Origin: Tanypteryx hageni
Taxonomy: Eukaryota; Arthropoda; Insecta; Odonata; Petaluridae
NCBI GenBank assembly: GCA_028673005.1
Contig: CM054118.1
Span: 57,171,338 to 57,235,337 of the forward strand
Reading direction: 5' to 3'
Length of the DNA: 64,000 nt
This document shows positions 1 to 10,886 of the stretch, one piece after another (the stretch's first letter is position 1; every line of letters begins with the position of its first letter). Under the pieces are notes generated by a model. The model was not told the origin of the DNA, did not search any database, and was given only the letters and a program-made list of their open reading frames with translations. The position numbers were made by a program, and so were the translations under genes.

Positions 1-877
1 ACGCAAATTAATTGGTCGATTTCCCGACCGAATGGATTAAAAAGGAAATGAATTATTCCGACTATTTTGGCAACTTTATAGAGGATTATAAATAAATAAA
101 CAGAATTGACGTGCATCAAAAAAATTTATGTTCACGGTTAAAGGGTAAAAAAATAATCATTCCAGTGACGTCATCGCTCACGGAAAAAAGGAAAACGCGG
201 CATGCGAAGGAAATTTGTGTTGATTTTGTTTCTTTCAGAAGTAAAGGAACCTAGGAACCTTCACTATGCAAATTTTATCCAACCGGGAGGGGGGGAGGCG
301 TCTCGAGGATTATTTTTGATAACTAATGAATTCATCGCTCGAAAAATAAGTGATTGCGGAAACGGATGAATTAAGGAATCCGCACGCGCATTTTGCGAAA
401 ACTATCAACTCGTTGAAATTAGTCGTATTAGCTGAACCTCAAAGGAGTGGGCAGTTTCCGTTATGGTGAACGTATTAAATCGGTCCGATAAACCGGAAGG
501 TTTGATAAGGTTAATTATTGCTCCCGGGAAATTTATCTTAAATGCAGATGGATTGGAAAATCCGTCGACCCTAGCGATGTGCAAATTTGACGTAATTTGA
601 TGAAAATTACAATATAAAATAACAAGTTACGCTATGAAGAACGAATTGAAATCTCCCCCGATCAATTTCTCATCACGTGAAAGAACAAAAATGCTCTTTA
701 GATAATGCTAATAATACCTTTCTCCAATCATAAATGGGGTTATTGTTTGCTTAGCGATGAATCTCCGACGAAAAAATCGAACCTTGTAAAGTTGGTAGCA
801 GGCGAGCGTGGCATCACGTTTAGAATATTATTTTTGCGGAGGAGCAGGTTGGTGAGAAATGGGGTTTCCATGATATC
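1..877. other. AT-rich non-coding sequence
   Basis: No frame of credible length or composition and no repeat family that I recognise. A perfect cAMP-response-type octamer TGACGTCA lies at 166-173, which is not enough to call a regulatory element. Confidence 0.6.
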
Positions 878-1120
878 ACAATGAAGCGAAGAGAGAGAGA
901 GAGGTGGGGTTGGGAGGAACTGAAAGGGAGGAGGGAATATAGAGGGAGAGAGGGAAAGGGATTGAGAAAGAGATGGAGGGAAACTGCATTATGGCAGGTG
1001 CCGACGTTCCCACATTAAAATTCGTAGGGTTTTGATACTGAGTAGTAAGGGAGGGAGGGAATGAGAGAAAGAGAGAGAGAGGGGGGGGGCAGAGATGGTA
1101 ATGTGATACTAGAGAGAGGG
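878..1120. repeat. purine-rich (GA/GGGA) tract
   Basis: The + strand is almost entirely A and G in two blocks, about 882-985 and 1047-1120, with GAGAGA runs and a G run near 1081-1090. The 117-codon minus-strand frame across it (876-1229) is a serine/proline/leucine-rich translation of simple sequence and is not supported as a gene. GAGAG runs could bind GAGA-factor-type proteins in insects, but nothing else here indicates a promoter. Confidence 0.7.
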
Positions 1121-2487
1121 TGGTAACCTTAACGAATTCGCAAAAAAGGCTCTTTCCTTCGCCTAAGGAAGGAAAATAAATTTGAGATTGTCGGAGAAGC
1201 GCATTTCCCGTTTCATTTTTTGCTCTCATTAACTACTACAACAATAATTAACGTTTTAATATCCCATATATTGCCCAAGGTATTTCTATATCGATTCGTA
1301 TGAGACCGTATTCAAATATGAACAAACACACGGAGGCATGCACTCTGTATGCGCCGAAAATTATGTTTTCTTTGTCATAGGGAAGGAAATCCTAATATGA
1401 GAGCCTCTTCTCGAAAGGAGCGTCGTAAGGAGACCATTTTATGGCCATCAATATCGTGTTTTCTTTAATAAAAAATTTATACTGCTTGGTTTCTTGCCTG
1501 GCACCGAGTTCCACAAAAAGAAGCTTCTTCCATTCGAATTTATTTAGCAAAAATCTTAAAAACGGGAGTTGCGTCGAAAAAACATCGCTGAAATTACGGA
1601 AGCTGCTAACAAAAAAAAAACATGCGAAAGATAAGAGCTGCGTAAATATTTATTAGACGCTGGGGGATGGACTAAAAAATACTTCAGGTGCGGGTTCTTG
1701 CAAATTCCAGCCAGAGTGAAATACCCCGCAAATTGCTCATTTCCAAGAGCGCTATTTGTATCCATCCTCTTCCGCCTCAACAAAGGACACAATGATGGAC
1801 CTCCGTTTCATACGGAACGCAATTACAAAAGCTGAAATCCTCGCTAGGCAGACGCACGTCGCCTGATACGATACACGAAACTCCGATATACAATTATCCG
1901 GCGCGTAGTTGCTAAAGGGAATGCCGTTAAAATTCAAAACGTCTCTTGACGCGACAAAGAACGCGTAATTTTCCGCTGCGCGGAGCGATTATGTCGAGAT
2001 GAAAGAGATAAGTGAATTAAACTTTGCTCAATCTCTCTCTCTATGATTTCTGCCTATCATTTCTTTACGGTTGCTTATGCGTTCCATAAAGGGCCTAACG
2101 TCTGAAGAGCGCACTGTTGACGTTTAAATGCCAACTGAAGAAGCGTTTCTCATCAAAACGGATTTGTATCGCGAATGCGCCTTTATGTGGGAAATGTTCG
2201 TTGTACGCAATATGGTTTTTCGGTCGTTTTGGTTTCGCTTAGATAACAGCACACAAGTCGTTGACTTTATTTTTATCCCATTTTTTGCGTTGCGTTAAGT
2301 TGTCAAAAGCAAACGGTCTCTCCAATTATGTAAGTAATCTTTAACTAGTTTCAAAGGATAATAGTGAGATAAGTAGAAATTGTTTTGTTAGATTCGTTAA
2401 ATGTTGACAATGAGCCATGGCCGTGCTTATTTAAGTTGCTATTTCGAACGAAAGCTTAGATCAGATCTGAATCTCGAACGTTTTAAA
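1121..2487. other. non-coding, nothing recognised
   Basis: AT-rich sequence with only short unsupported frames on both strands. I see no repeat structure, RNA gene or splice-bounded exon. Confidence 0.5.
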
Positions 2488-2495
2488 TTTTTATC

Positions 2496-2815
2496 CAGTG
2501 GCGTCACATTAGGGTGGCCAATGCCCGGGAAGGCCCTGTGGGCCCTCGAATGTTTTCGAATGTGGAAAAAAATGTTTCAGCGATTTCTCTTTTTTATCAT
2601 AGTTTCTGAATGGCATTTCAGTTTATCATAATATTTGGACAGAGTAATTTGAAAAACTCAGCCTTTTCAGCGTTTTCTGATAACTGATTAATAAGTGCAA
2701 CTTGAAAGGGTTTAAGTTTTAATTGAACACATGTATTGTCGCATGAGGGAGGATGGGGAGAGTGGCCATCGGTAATATTTTGCCGCGGGTCCTTTCACTT
2801 CTAGTTAAGCCACTG
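2496..2815. mobile_element. hAT-type MITE with perfect 8-bp target duplication
   Basis: A 320-bp non-autonomous element. The left end reads CAGTGGCGTCAC and the reverse complement of the right end reads CAGTGGCTTAAC, so the terminal inverted repeats match at 10 of the first 12 positions. The element is flanked by the identical octamer TTTTTATC at 2488-2495 and 2816-2823, the 8-bp duplication expected of hAT transposition. There is no transposase inside; the short frames (for example 2401-2631) run across the element boundary and are accidental. A CCGCGG-containing block near the right end is typical of hAT termini. It would depend on an autonomous hAT elsewhere. Confidence 0.85.
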
Positions 2816-2823
2816 TTTTTATC

Positions 2824-5264
2824 TTAATACTTTTTGCATGCCCACCCGCCAATTTTTCCGGCAATTGCCCTAGTAAACTATAATTTTCATTAAGTCCGGC
2901 GAAAACGAGAGACACCAGTCTGAATGATAATAAACTTCATAGGGGAAACCAATTCTCGAATCGTTTCGGGCAAACAATCGAGATAATATCGAGATTAAAT
3001 TCGAGGAAGCCGCGACAATTTTTTGCACCATCCGGAAATGTCCACCGCAAAGTAATGGAATGAAGTTGACCTCGTCTTTCGGTCGCGTTGACCTCTTTTA
3101 TTTTTCATGCGGATAAATGAAATTGATGCTACACGGAGGTGTGGAGCCAATGCTTTGCCGACTCCTCCTCTTCGGTGCTTAAAGTTGCAATCGTCACGTA
3201 CGGAGCAAGCTTAGCTCTCCACTCGGAAAAATTGCTTTTCTCAGCTTGGGCTTGCTCACCTTTGAAAAAGTAGGCCATGCTCGTCGTAACAAATCCTTTG
3301 TAACTTGAGATAAATATCATACATGCATGTGCATACGAGTTTACGCGCAAATGGTATGCATGTGCTTGCGTGCATGTATAAGTATGAACAAAGATAAACA
3401 TTTCTATATGGTTAAGTGTAAAGAAGAAAGATAGTAACAACTTTAAAAAAATCTTTCCGGGAAAATAATCGTATGGGTTAGCTACGTTGAAGTTTTATAT
3501 GTTGAACAATTCTGAATTTTAGAGTGCTGTTTGTGTAGTTTGAGAGAGGCAAAATTTTCGAATTTGTTTTTTTTTAAGGAATAGGTAATTAAAGGCGATT
3601 TATGCTATTTTTAGTTCACATTTTATTAAAAACTGTCGAGTCGATGAAATTACAATGCATACGTTCTATTCTTTTTTATGGATTTGTAACCATGAGCCAA
3701 AAGTATAATGAGCCGAGTGTTTTAATCATGGATAAATAAAAGGAGTGAAAATGATAAGATACCATGTGATGAAAACGTATGCAAAAATCTAATTTCAATC
3801 TAACTGAAATATGAAAAACAAATGTGCCAATTTAATTGATTAAACAATTTGGAAATCAACGTCAACGGAATAAATTTTAACTTTATAATTTATACATTTA
3901 TTTTAAAAAAATGGTGCAGTAGTAACAGTGAAAACAAAAAAAAATGTTTTAAATATAGCGAAAATTATTAAGTGACAATTTATTCCGTTAGAATTGCATG
4001 TTTGGGAAAATTTTGGAATTATGGCGCATATCCTCTCTAAATCCACGGTTGCAGTCTAAAAAAATGAAAAAATCAATTGGGAAATGCGAACGTCTCGTTT
4101 TAATGACTATTATAGGCCGCGAGACCATGGTGTGATCTTTTGTCAAATGTCACCTCTTACTCAGCGGATGCATGGCTTTAGGGTAATATCGCGAGATGTG
4201 ATGTCGGACGATAAAATTCGTTCGTTAATATAACAGCGGCTGGCGGAGAGCCATTTCACCGGTATCCCAGCGTGAGTGCTGGTGAAAGAGCAGGAATTAG
4301 GAACATGCATGGAAACACATTTGACGATCAAAGAGATTGCGTTAACTGGAATGACGGCCATGGAGCGCACACAGAACATTAATATTTTACGCCCATTGTC
4401 CCCAGTTTTACGTTATAATTCATGCATTAAGCGCTAAAAATACTTTTTTCATCTCTCGACGGAATCATTACTTGGTACGGTTTAAATTTGACATTAGCGC
4501 TAGTAAAAATTCATTTTTCCCGACACTACTCGGTCGGATTGTTTGTAAATAAAATTGATGATTTTTGCCGTCAGCAATAAGATACGTTCCAAAAATATGA
4601 CTTTACTTTTTTCTTTCATTTGAAAATTCGAACTGAAAAAATTGCTTATTATTGGAGTTCATATCGATTGTGATCCAGTAATTAATTTTAAGAGCCAAAT
4701 TGTCCATGTTATCGTGAATAAAAAAAAGCATTATGTGCTAAAGAAAGGGGGTTTTTGTAGGTCACGAAACGCACAGCAATGTGTTTTCTAAACAATTAGT
4801 CGGTCAGGCCTATAAATCCTTCGTCGGTACTTCGAGCATAATAACGACTACGCGATTTCAAAATTTAATCCCGTCCTACTTGAACGAATCCGACAAAAAA
4901 ATCTTTCCTCATCGTCCGATTACTTTGACAAGGAGGGAAAGGAAGAATAGAAACAAAAAATACTGAGGATTAAATGCATTCATTAATTACGAGGGGAAAA
5001 ACCAGCCGATCGACTCGTATACGGGAATCTTTCCTTTTTTTTTCCCAAGACGCTCCGTAGTATTTTCAGCATCTGCCTCGCGCGAAGGTTTTTCCCGAAT
5101 GGCCGGCGAAAATCCCATTTATCGCCCCATTTCCAGTCGCCGGGAGTGCCATATTCGCTCCTGTAGTATTTTTTGTTTCGTTGTTGGCTCTTTTGTGCTA
5201 CGGCCCGGGTTTTTATGTGCACCGCGCCGCTTCCGACGGCTCAGGGGTGAGGAGAGTACCCGAC
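2824..5264. other. non-coding, nothing recognised
   Basis: AT-rich with many A and T runs. Short frames at 3129-3440 (minus), 4161-4379 (minus) and 4781-4966 (plus) have no recognisable domain. No tandem or inverted repeat of note. Confidence 0.5.
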
Positions 5265-5267
5265 GGC

Positions 5268-5329
5268 TGGGAGGGAGAAAGGGGGGGGGGCAAAAGGGGA
5301 GGGGGTTGGAGCAGAAGGGGGGAGGGAAA
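5268..5329 (+). repeat. G-rich tract with quadruplex potential
   Basis: Successive runs of three or more G, including a run of about ten near 5281-5290, are separated by one to seven bases on the + strand, so the four-run G-quadruplex pattern is met several times over. Surrounding bases are GC-richer than the window average. No transcription unit can be tied to it. Confidence 0.55.
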
Positions 5330-5345
5330 CTGACTGAAAGGTGAG

Positions 5346-6109
5346 ATGGACGGAGATGCGAAAGGATTCAACGTCAATTGGGCGAAAAGTAGGCGAGAGA
5401 TTCGTGGTTTTTGTTTATGTTGACTTTATCGTTTCCTTTGGCTGTTTTCACTCTAATGTTATCGTCATCGATAATTTTATTATTGATATTGCGAATTTAT
5501 ATATATGATTTTTATGCTTAATTCAATTTTTATAAATCACTTCTTAGTTATAATTCCACAATGATAATAATATAAATGTTGCAAGCTTCAGCATTTTTGT
5601 TATTTAAAAGGTTTGGCGCATCATTCATCTCGAATGTATGTCTATGCTTAAATTATGCAAAATATTATTATGAATTAATTACACGATAGAATTGTATGAA
5701 TTTTAAAAGAGACTCAACCGGACACTCCCTCTCAGTTGATTCTGCCACACCCATAAAAGGTGATGCTTTGTTGCTGATGATAGGACGAACATGAAGGAAA
5801 TAATGAATTATATTTTTTACTTTCGCTCAGTTGAAATCTGCTCAAATATGATACACGAAATCTTCGGGCATATTTCTTCATCGTTATAGACCAGCAAATA
5901 CATTTTCTGATTCAGGGGTATCATAAAACTCCAGGAATGATTCTTTGCCTAAACAAATGTTCACGTTGTACAAATTACACGTATATAGATAAAAATGTGA
6001 ATAAATTCGCGTTATTATGAAAGTAATCGTGAGCGGTTGAATGCATAGGTACAATACCGAAACGTCATTCGGGTTCCCAAAATATCGCGCGTCGTGATAG
6101 CAAGTTTTA
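5346..6109. other. non-coding, nothing recognised
   Basis: AT-rich unique-looking sequence without a supported frame or repeat. Confidence 0.5.
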
Positions 6110-6440
6110 AAAGGAAAAAAAGGGCTGGATGGAAAATGGAAGTTGAATAGGAGAATGTAAAATATGGCAAAAATGAGGAAAAGAACGAACGGGATGAGAA
6201 AGATGGGGAGAGATAGGCGATGCGTGAGGAGTGAGGAGAAGGTAAGCAAACAGGAGAACGAAAAGAGGATGTGAGAGGATAAAACCGTGAGAATATGGGA
6301 AGCAGTATCGGAAGGGAATGAACGGAATATTATGGAAAGGATAAAGGCATTTGATGGAAGCAGAACCGAAGGTATGAGGCCGGAGAGACACGAGAGGAGA
6401 ATGATGAAGGCGGAGGGATGTAAGAGGGAGTAACGCCGAG
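6110..6440. repeat. purine-rich tract
   Basis: The + strand is strongly A/G-biased (GGAGAG, GAGGAGAA and similar) with scattered pyrimidines. Its complement produces the 221-codon minus-strand frame at 5884-6549. That product is a run of Leu, Ser, Phe, Pro and Ile, as expected from CT-rich codons, with no domain, so I treat it as a composition artefact. Confidence 0.6.
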
Positions 6441-7178
6441 GGAGAAGAGCGTTAAATGCGAGCAGCTTCGAGTATATCGCCTCACTTACCTGAAAGGAGC
6501 GTCGCACGTAGCCATAAAGAATATTTAACGCCTCCGCTCGAGCTGCCACCTTGCGGTGGCGACGGAGAAGCTTAAAAGCGGCACGAAATATATGTATGCC
6601 GTGATTCCGTTATACGCGAGGAAAACCCCGGATTGCGACAATGCTCGATATATCTCTTCATCTTCAAGCTTTCCGTCGAAATGATTTAAAAGTTTATGCG
6701 CGGGCAGAATTTCGAGGAGGAATCTAGGAGTGAAAACGTCGCTTTTTGTTACCGCGTCGCTGAGACGGAGAGATTGAACGGCATAAAAACGATAGTTTCA
6801 GAGAACGAGTCGCGCTTCTGAGACGTGCCGTATTATCGCTCGAGTTTTATTTATTTTTTTAAATCCTCTGCTCGTTTTTTTCGTCCGAGTGAGATTGACT
6901 GATGATGGCGTATTTCTTGTGGGAATCCGCCGCGAGGGAAAGGAGGAACAAAAAATACCGAATGCTTGCTCGGAAAGATGAATCTTCAGGTTTAAAAAAA
7001 GTAATGGTGGTGGCGTTAAGAGTTCAAAACTTTTTGCTGCGGCTAATATATTTCGGGGAAACTTAGTAGAATAACACGTTTTTTTATCGCCACCTTGCCA
7101 CGTATCTTAGCTTAATCTTTTAATTCTACTTTTACCAACATTCATCAACGCATAATATTTTACCTCATAATAATGACA
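6441..7178. other. non-coding, nothing recognised
   Basis: Mixed composition, slightly richer in CG dinucleotides up to about 6900 and AT-rich afterwards. No feature supported. Confidence 0.45.
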
Positions 7179-7478
7179 ATGAGAAAAGAAGATGTGAGCA
7201 AATTAGAAGCGTTTGAGGTGTTGGCATGGCGTAGACAAGGGAAAATTGGTTGGACAAAGAGGAAAACAAATGAAGTTTTGAATATAAGATAGAAACTTAA
7301 TTGTTATAATAGGGGAATGACAAAAGACATGGGTGAATCAGATTTTGAGAGGTAACAATCTGCTGAAAGAAGTCATAGAAGGCTGGATGTTAGGGAAGAG
7401 GAAAGAGGTAGGAAGAGTAAAGGAATATTAGATGAATTGAAAGAAGGAATTGGGTACGAGAATATGAAACAGATTGAG
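7179..7478 (+). pseudogene. LINE ORF2 C-terminal tail, frameshifted relic
   Basis: Translation from 7179 reads MRKEDVSKLEAFEVLAWRR followed by GKIGWTKRKTNE up to a stop at 7290. This matches the conserved tail after the reverse transcriptase of many animal non-LTR retrotransposons (LEAFE-W-WRR...ISWT...TNEEVL). The same tail resumes in another frame at 7342 (ILRGNNLLKEVIEGWMLGKR) and, after a further shift near 7405, as GRKSKGILDELKEGIGYENM up to about 7478. At least two frameshifts and one stop make it a dead fragment. The endonuclease and catalytic RT domains are absent, as expected of a short 5'-truncated copy. Family recognition is from motif memory; the clade is not assigned. Confidence 0.75.
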
Positions 7479-7849
7479 TTGGGTGGGCCTAAAACTTACC
7501 GAAAGGTAGAATTACGACGAACGAAATGACGCAATCCCTACAAAGGTTTTTTAATTTTTTTCATACAGAAAATCTTTTTTTACTACCTTACTACGTTCCT
7601 TATTCCACTGTTTAAGTCTAATTTGTTGGTATTCGTGTATGTGACCAATCAAAAAAGAAATAACAACAGGAATGTGTTGAAATTGGGTTAAAAATTCACT
7701 CTAAGAGGACTTAACGATAAGTTTTTAATAAGAAACAAATTTCCTCAGCAATTTTTTCGGTAATAATCAAACGACACGAGAGAAAACGGCGTTTCCTCGA
7801 CATAAACAATTAATGGGACGAGGAAAACAACGATAAGAATGTCCCTGTT
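7479..7849. other. non-coding, nothing recognised
   Basis: AT-rich sequence following the LINE tail. It may include its 3' untranslated part, but no clear poly(A) tail or 3' repeat marks the end. Confidence 0.4.
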
Positions 7850-8460
7850 AAAAAAGAAGTGGAAGAAGTCGCGAAAGGGAGAGAAAGAGATGAGAAAAGG
7901 AAAGAAAAGAAAAAGTGAAGAAGGTGGCGCTCGTTTGCACGGGAGAGATGGAAGAGGAATGGGATACAGGAATAAAGGAAGAGAAGGACATAAAAGGAGG
8001 AGAGGAATGGGGGGACGGCGGCGCGAAGGTGAGAGAGAGAGAGAGGCTAAATGGCTGTTGGAGATGTCTTGGGCGAAAACGCATGGGCCCACTTTATTAG
8101 GGTTGCCATGGAGAGAAGTGAGGAAGGGGGAGAGGGTTTTAAGGCGTGGGATTTTCGCATGCGGGAAGGCGGAGGGGGAGGTTTGGTGTAGTTGGTGACG
8201 TGAGGGGGACGCGAGGGGCTTTAGGTGGCAGTCATCCTTCCCTGTTCGCCCCACAGCCTTACTAACCCTCGTGGCCAAAAACCTTCGCTTCGCATCGAGC
8301 CATTTCTCTCTCCTCCCTCCGCCCCCTTTTCTCCCCTCCCCTTCTGGTCCCTCTCTTTTCTTCTCCAACAGCATAAACTCTCTTGCTCTTTCCCTGTAAG
8401 AGGACTGAAAAAGATTCACTTTTCTTCTCCTCCTTTCTCTCTATGGAATGGAGAACAAAG
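7850..8460. repeat. purine tract switching to a pyrimidine tract
   Basis: From about 7850 to 8220 the + strand is purine-rich (GAAAGAGA, GGAGGAG, GAGAGAGAGAGA near 8031-8043). From about 8290 to 8460 it is pyrimidine-rich (CTCTCCTCCCTCC, CCCCTCCCC). The halves are compositionally complementary but not an exact inverted repeat. Overlapping long frames on both strands (7745-8419 minus, 7839-8198 plus, 8225-8512 plus) are all low complexity, mainly Lys/Arg/Glu/Gly or Ser/Pro/Leu, and I reject them as genes. Confidence 0.65.
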
Positions 8461-9107
8461 GGGGTGGAATATATTTTTCTGTTATCTATTTCTATATCCG
8501 TTTTGCCAGTAGAAAATGCCGTTGAAATTTTCCAGCGTGATAAAAACGGGAAGCTTTTACTAGGGGTGGAATTTGATCGAGATTTATTAATTCTCTAGGT
8601 GCGTGATAAGTGGCGGAGGATGAAGATAAGTAGTTTCCCTGCATTTTATGACGCTGCAGTAGTCCTTTGACCGTGAAGCAAGGGAATGGGAACGATTTTA
8701 GGATATAGTACTATTCAGGGGAACCGGCCATGGTGCGTGGACATGAAATAATATTAGGTTTTATTGCAGCTAAGATTTATCGCATAGAAGTAGACAGGGT
8801 CGCCAAGGTAGCCAATTATTTACGAGAGACATGCACGCGAAAAAATCGGCAGGGGTAAAAAAGTAAAAATGGATGAATACTATTATTTTTTGCTCCTTGA
8901 AATGGAAGAATTGTAAAAGAAATGTTTTCTTTTTCATTTTCCATACACCCTTTCCAGATAATTTCATATTGATACCATCAAGAGTATCATGTAAACCACG
9001 AGATAAATTTTGAGATCTTAAAATTGAAATTATCTGTAGCCACATGGTATCAAACTGACATTTTCTGGTTTTCAGCTCTGACAATGGTGCTCCTGGGACA
9101 ATTATCG
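8461..9107. other. non-coding, nothing recognised
   Basis: AT-rich. The minus-strand frame at 8770-9084 has no recognisable domain and no supporting signals. Confidence 0.45.
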
Positions 9108-9119
9108 ATCAAACGATTT

Positions 9120-9153
<34 letters not shown>

Positions 9154-9165
9154 AAATCGTTTGAT
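9108..9165. repeat. perfect-armed palindrome around (AT)n
   Basis: The 17-base arm ATCAAACGATTTGAGAT at 9108-9124 is the exact reverse complement of 9149-9165, with only AT dinucleotides between. The whole 58 bp can extrude as a cruciform or fold as one hairpin. Confidence 0.9.
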
Positions 9166-9174
9166 ATGTGTTTG

Positions 9175-9177
9175 ATA

Positions 9178-9238
<61 letters not shown>

Positions 9239-9249
9239 CACACACATAT
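9175..9249. repeat. second AT-rich palindrome with (GT)n/(AC)n arms
   Basis: ATAT followed by (GT)4 at 9175-9186 pairs with (AC)4 ATAT at 9238-9249 around a long AT array with one irregular step near 9217-9221. It lies ten bases downstream of the preceding palindrome. Confidence 0.8.
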
Positions 9250-9960
9250 ATATGAGTTTATATATATGAGTTTATGCGAAATATTTATCGGATTTTAACC
9301 GATGGGCATTCATGACTTGGGTTGGAAGAAGATATATTGATGAGCCACCTATAGAGAAAACCTCTTTTGTCTGTAATAACAAAACATCCGCGGGGACAAA
9401 ACGCGCCAGAATTTTTGTATCGTAAAATTATAGCTTGAATTCATTTTATATGATAACTATCAATTCTTTTTAGTGAGCGGTAGTAGCCCTTCCTTACAGA
9501 TATACATGTAAAGGTACAATATCATACATATATCCGAAAAAGGCTTATGACTTGTTTGGTGTAATTATTGAGTAGTAAATAAATAATGGAATATCACTGA
9601 ATTAAATTAAACATATTAATATGAAGATACAGGAAGATGGTATTCGTAAAATCGTTTAAGTGTAGGAAATTTAGAAAGCGCGATTGTTAATATCTGCATA
9701 TCAGATTATGTTGCGATGACTATTTAAAGTGAATTATTTGGCGTTCTTTACAAGCGAAGCGATAGTAGCAGAACGCCTTATGAGCACGTCTCCTCCGCCC
9801 GTCTGCATGTTTTATCTCCGAAACTACTGGGTGGATTTTAATTACATTAAGTATTAAAATATATCACCGAGTTATGATTTTGAACTGCATCCGTTAATTA
9901 GATCTTCCATTTTATATAAGCCCTTAAATAAACTTATATTTGTGTATCGCTAAATGGCAT
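9250..9960. other. non-coding, possible old repeat remnants
   Basis: Around 9385-9410 there is a weak resemblance to part of the tandem unit that follows (TGTAATAACAAAACATCCGC). At 9811-9840 the phrase ATCTCCGAAACTACTGGGTGG is close to a phrase common in old interspersed elements of arthropods. Both are too decayed for a firm call. Confidence 0.3.
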
Positions 9961-10345
9961 CCGCCAAACAACAATTAAAAATGCATATTTTCTCCCCCAT
10001 GCCCTTATATTATCTGTGAGGTATAGATTAAAACATTTATTCGAATAGAGGACATTATTTACTACAAAAAATCCGCGAGGCCATAACTCCTTACAGTTTC
10101 GGAGATAAAAATTAGAGACAACCCCAAGCATAAATTCGCATATTTTGTTACCATATATTTTCGACGATTCTATCGGCAAACAACAAATACAAAACCCTAT
10201 TTTTCTCTCCCAAGCTCTTATATGATCTGTGAGGTGTAGGTTAAAAATTCATTCGATTAGAGGACAACATTTACCACAAAAATGTCCGCGGGATCACATA
10301 ATTACGACTTATAGTTGCGGAGATAAACATTTTAGAACCATCCAA
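9961..10345. repeat. two-unit imperfect tandem duplication, period about 213 bp
   Basis: Unit 1 (from 9961) and unit 2 (from 10174) align along most of their length. Both contain AAACAACAA, then a TTATAT-ATCTGTGAGGT block, then TCGA(A/T)TAGAGGACA, then TCCGCG, then a final CGGAGATAAA. By eye roughly three quarters of positions agree. Small frames at 9934-10179 (minus) and 10229-10435 (plus) lie inside it and are not supported as genes. Confidence 0.75.
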
Positions 10346-10645
10346 TCTTTCGATACCGTTTTATACGAATTTTCCATAAAGGTCGCCTTTGAAATCCCTA
10401 TGTATTTAATTTATGGAGTACACTTTCCTTCTTAGTAGGGAGCACGAACGAAGGCGGGTGGCAACTTTATGCGCAGAAGGCCAGGAATGTCACGTGGTTT
10501 CTCTCGCTCATTCACTTGGCCAATCAACGTCAGTCAGTTACAGTGGCTCTTGGCGTGCGGTTCGTACATTTGCGGCGTGATTTTCGTGTTTATTTGCGTG
10601 TTTTACGATTGAGATTTAAATCGTACCGTCATGTGGTGTTCTAAA

Positions 10646-10886
10646 ATGGAGGGTGAAGGAAGTAAACGCAAGGTTTTGCACAAACAAGCAAGAGAAATCG
10701 TATATAAAGTACTTGAAAACCGAAGCGGAGCATGCAGACGATTCAACACGTACAGCTGGTTACAATGTTGCCAGCTTTCAAGAGCGAACGGCGAACGCTT
10801 GTGGCATAGCGGCACAGGACTTCATGCGTCATGCGTTGTTTTTCGAGCGAAAGCTTATGCAGGCTGGCGGAGTGGCAGCAATGTAA
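10646..10886 (+). pseudogene. transposase-like N-terminal fragment, frameshifted
   Basis: From the ATG at 10646 (an upstream in-frame ATG lies at 10631) the translation reads MEGEGSKRKVLHKQAREIVY. The sense then moves to the +1 frame near 10716, continuing KTEAEHADDSTRTAGYNVAS and FQERTANACGIAA before a stop at 10884-10886. The pattern K(R)K-x-H-QAREIV...E-EA...ERTA-A-GI is one I associate with the N-terminal helix-turn-helix region of an abundant family of insect DDE transposases, probably Tc1/mariner-like. No catalytic domain follows in the next kilobase. The frameshift and missing body mark it as dead. A short 5' exon of a host gene derived from such a transposase is a less likely alternative. 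Confidence 0.45.

Noticed and set aside
166..173. CRE-type octamer TGACGTCA (also at 14501-14508 and 44730-44737)
   Set aside because: Three occurrences in 64 kb are only slightly above chance; two lie inside a transposon and a simple-sequence tract, and no promoter is nearby.
2128..2160. Another CTGAAGA heptamer considered as a ribozyme core
   Set aside because: No hairpin closes before a GAAA and no helix I partner exists; the heptamer alone is uninformative. The same applies to CTGAAGA at 14611, 36863 and 48298.
5884..6549. 221-codon minus-strand frame that looks like a membrane protein
   Set aside because: Hydrophobic Leu/Phe/Ser/Ile content follows from the complementary purine-rich tract; no domain, and an overlapping minus frame at 6107-6391 is equally open.
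7745..8419. 224-codon minus frame
   Set aside because: Spans a purine-to-pyrimidine switch, changes composition abruptly midway and has no domain.
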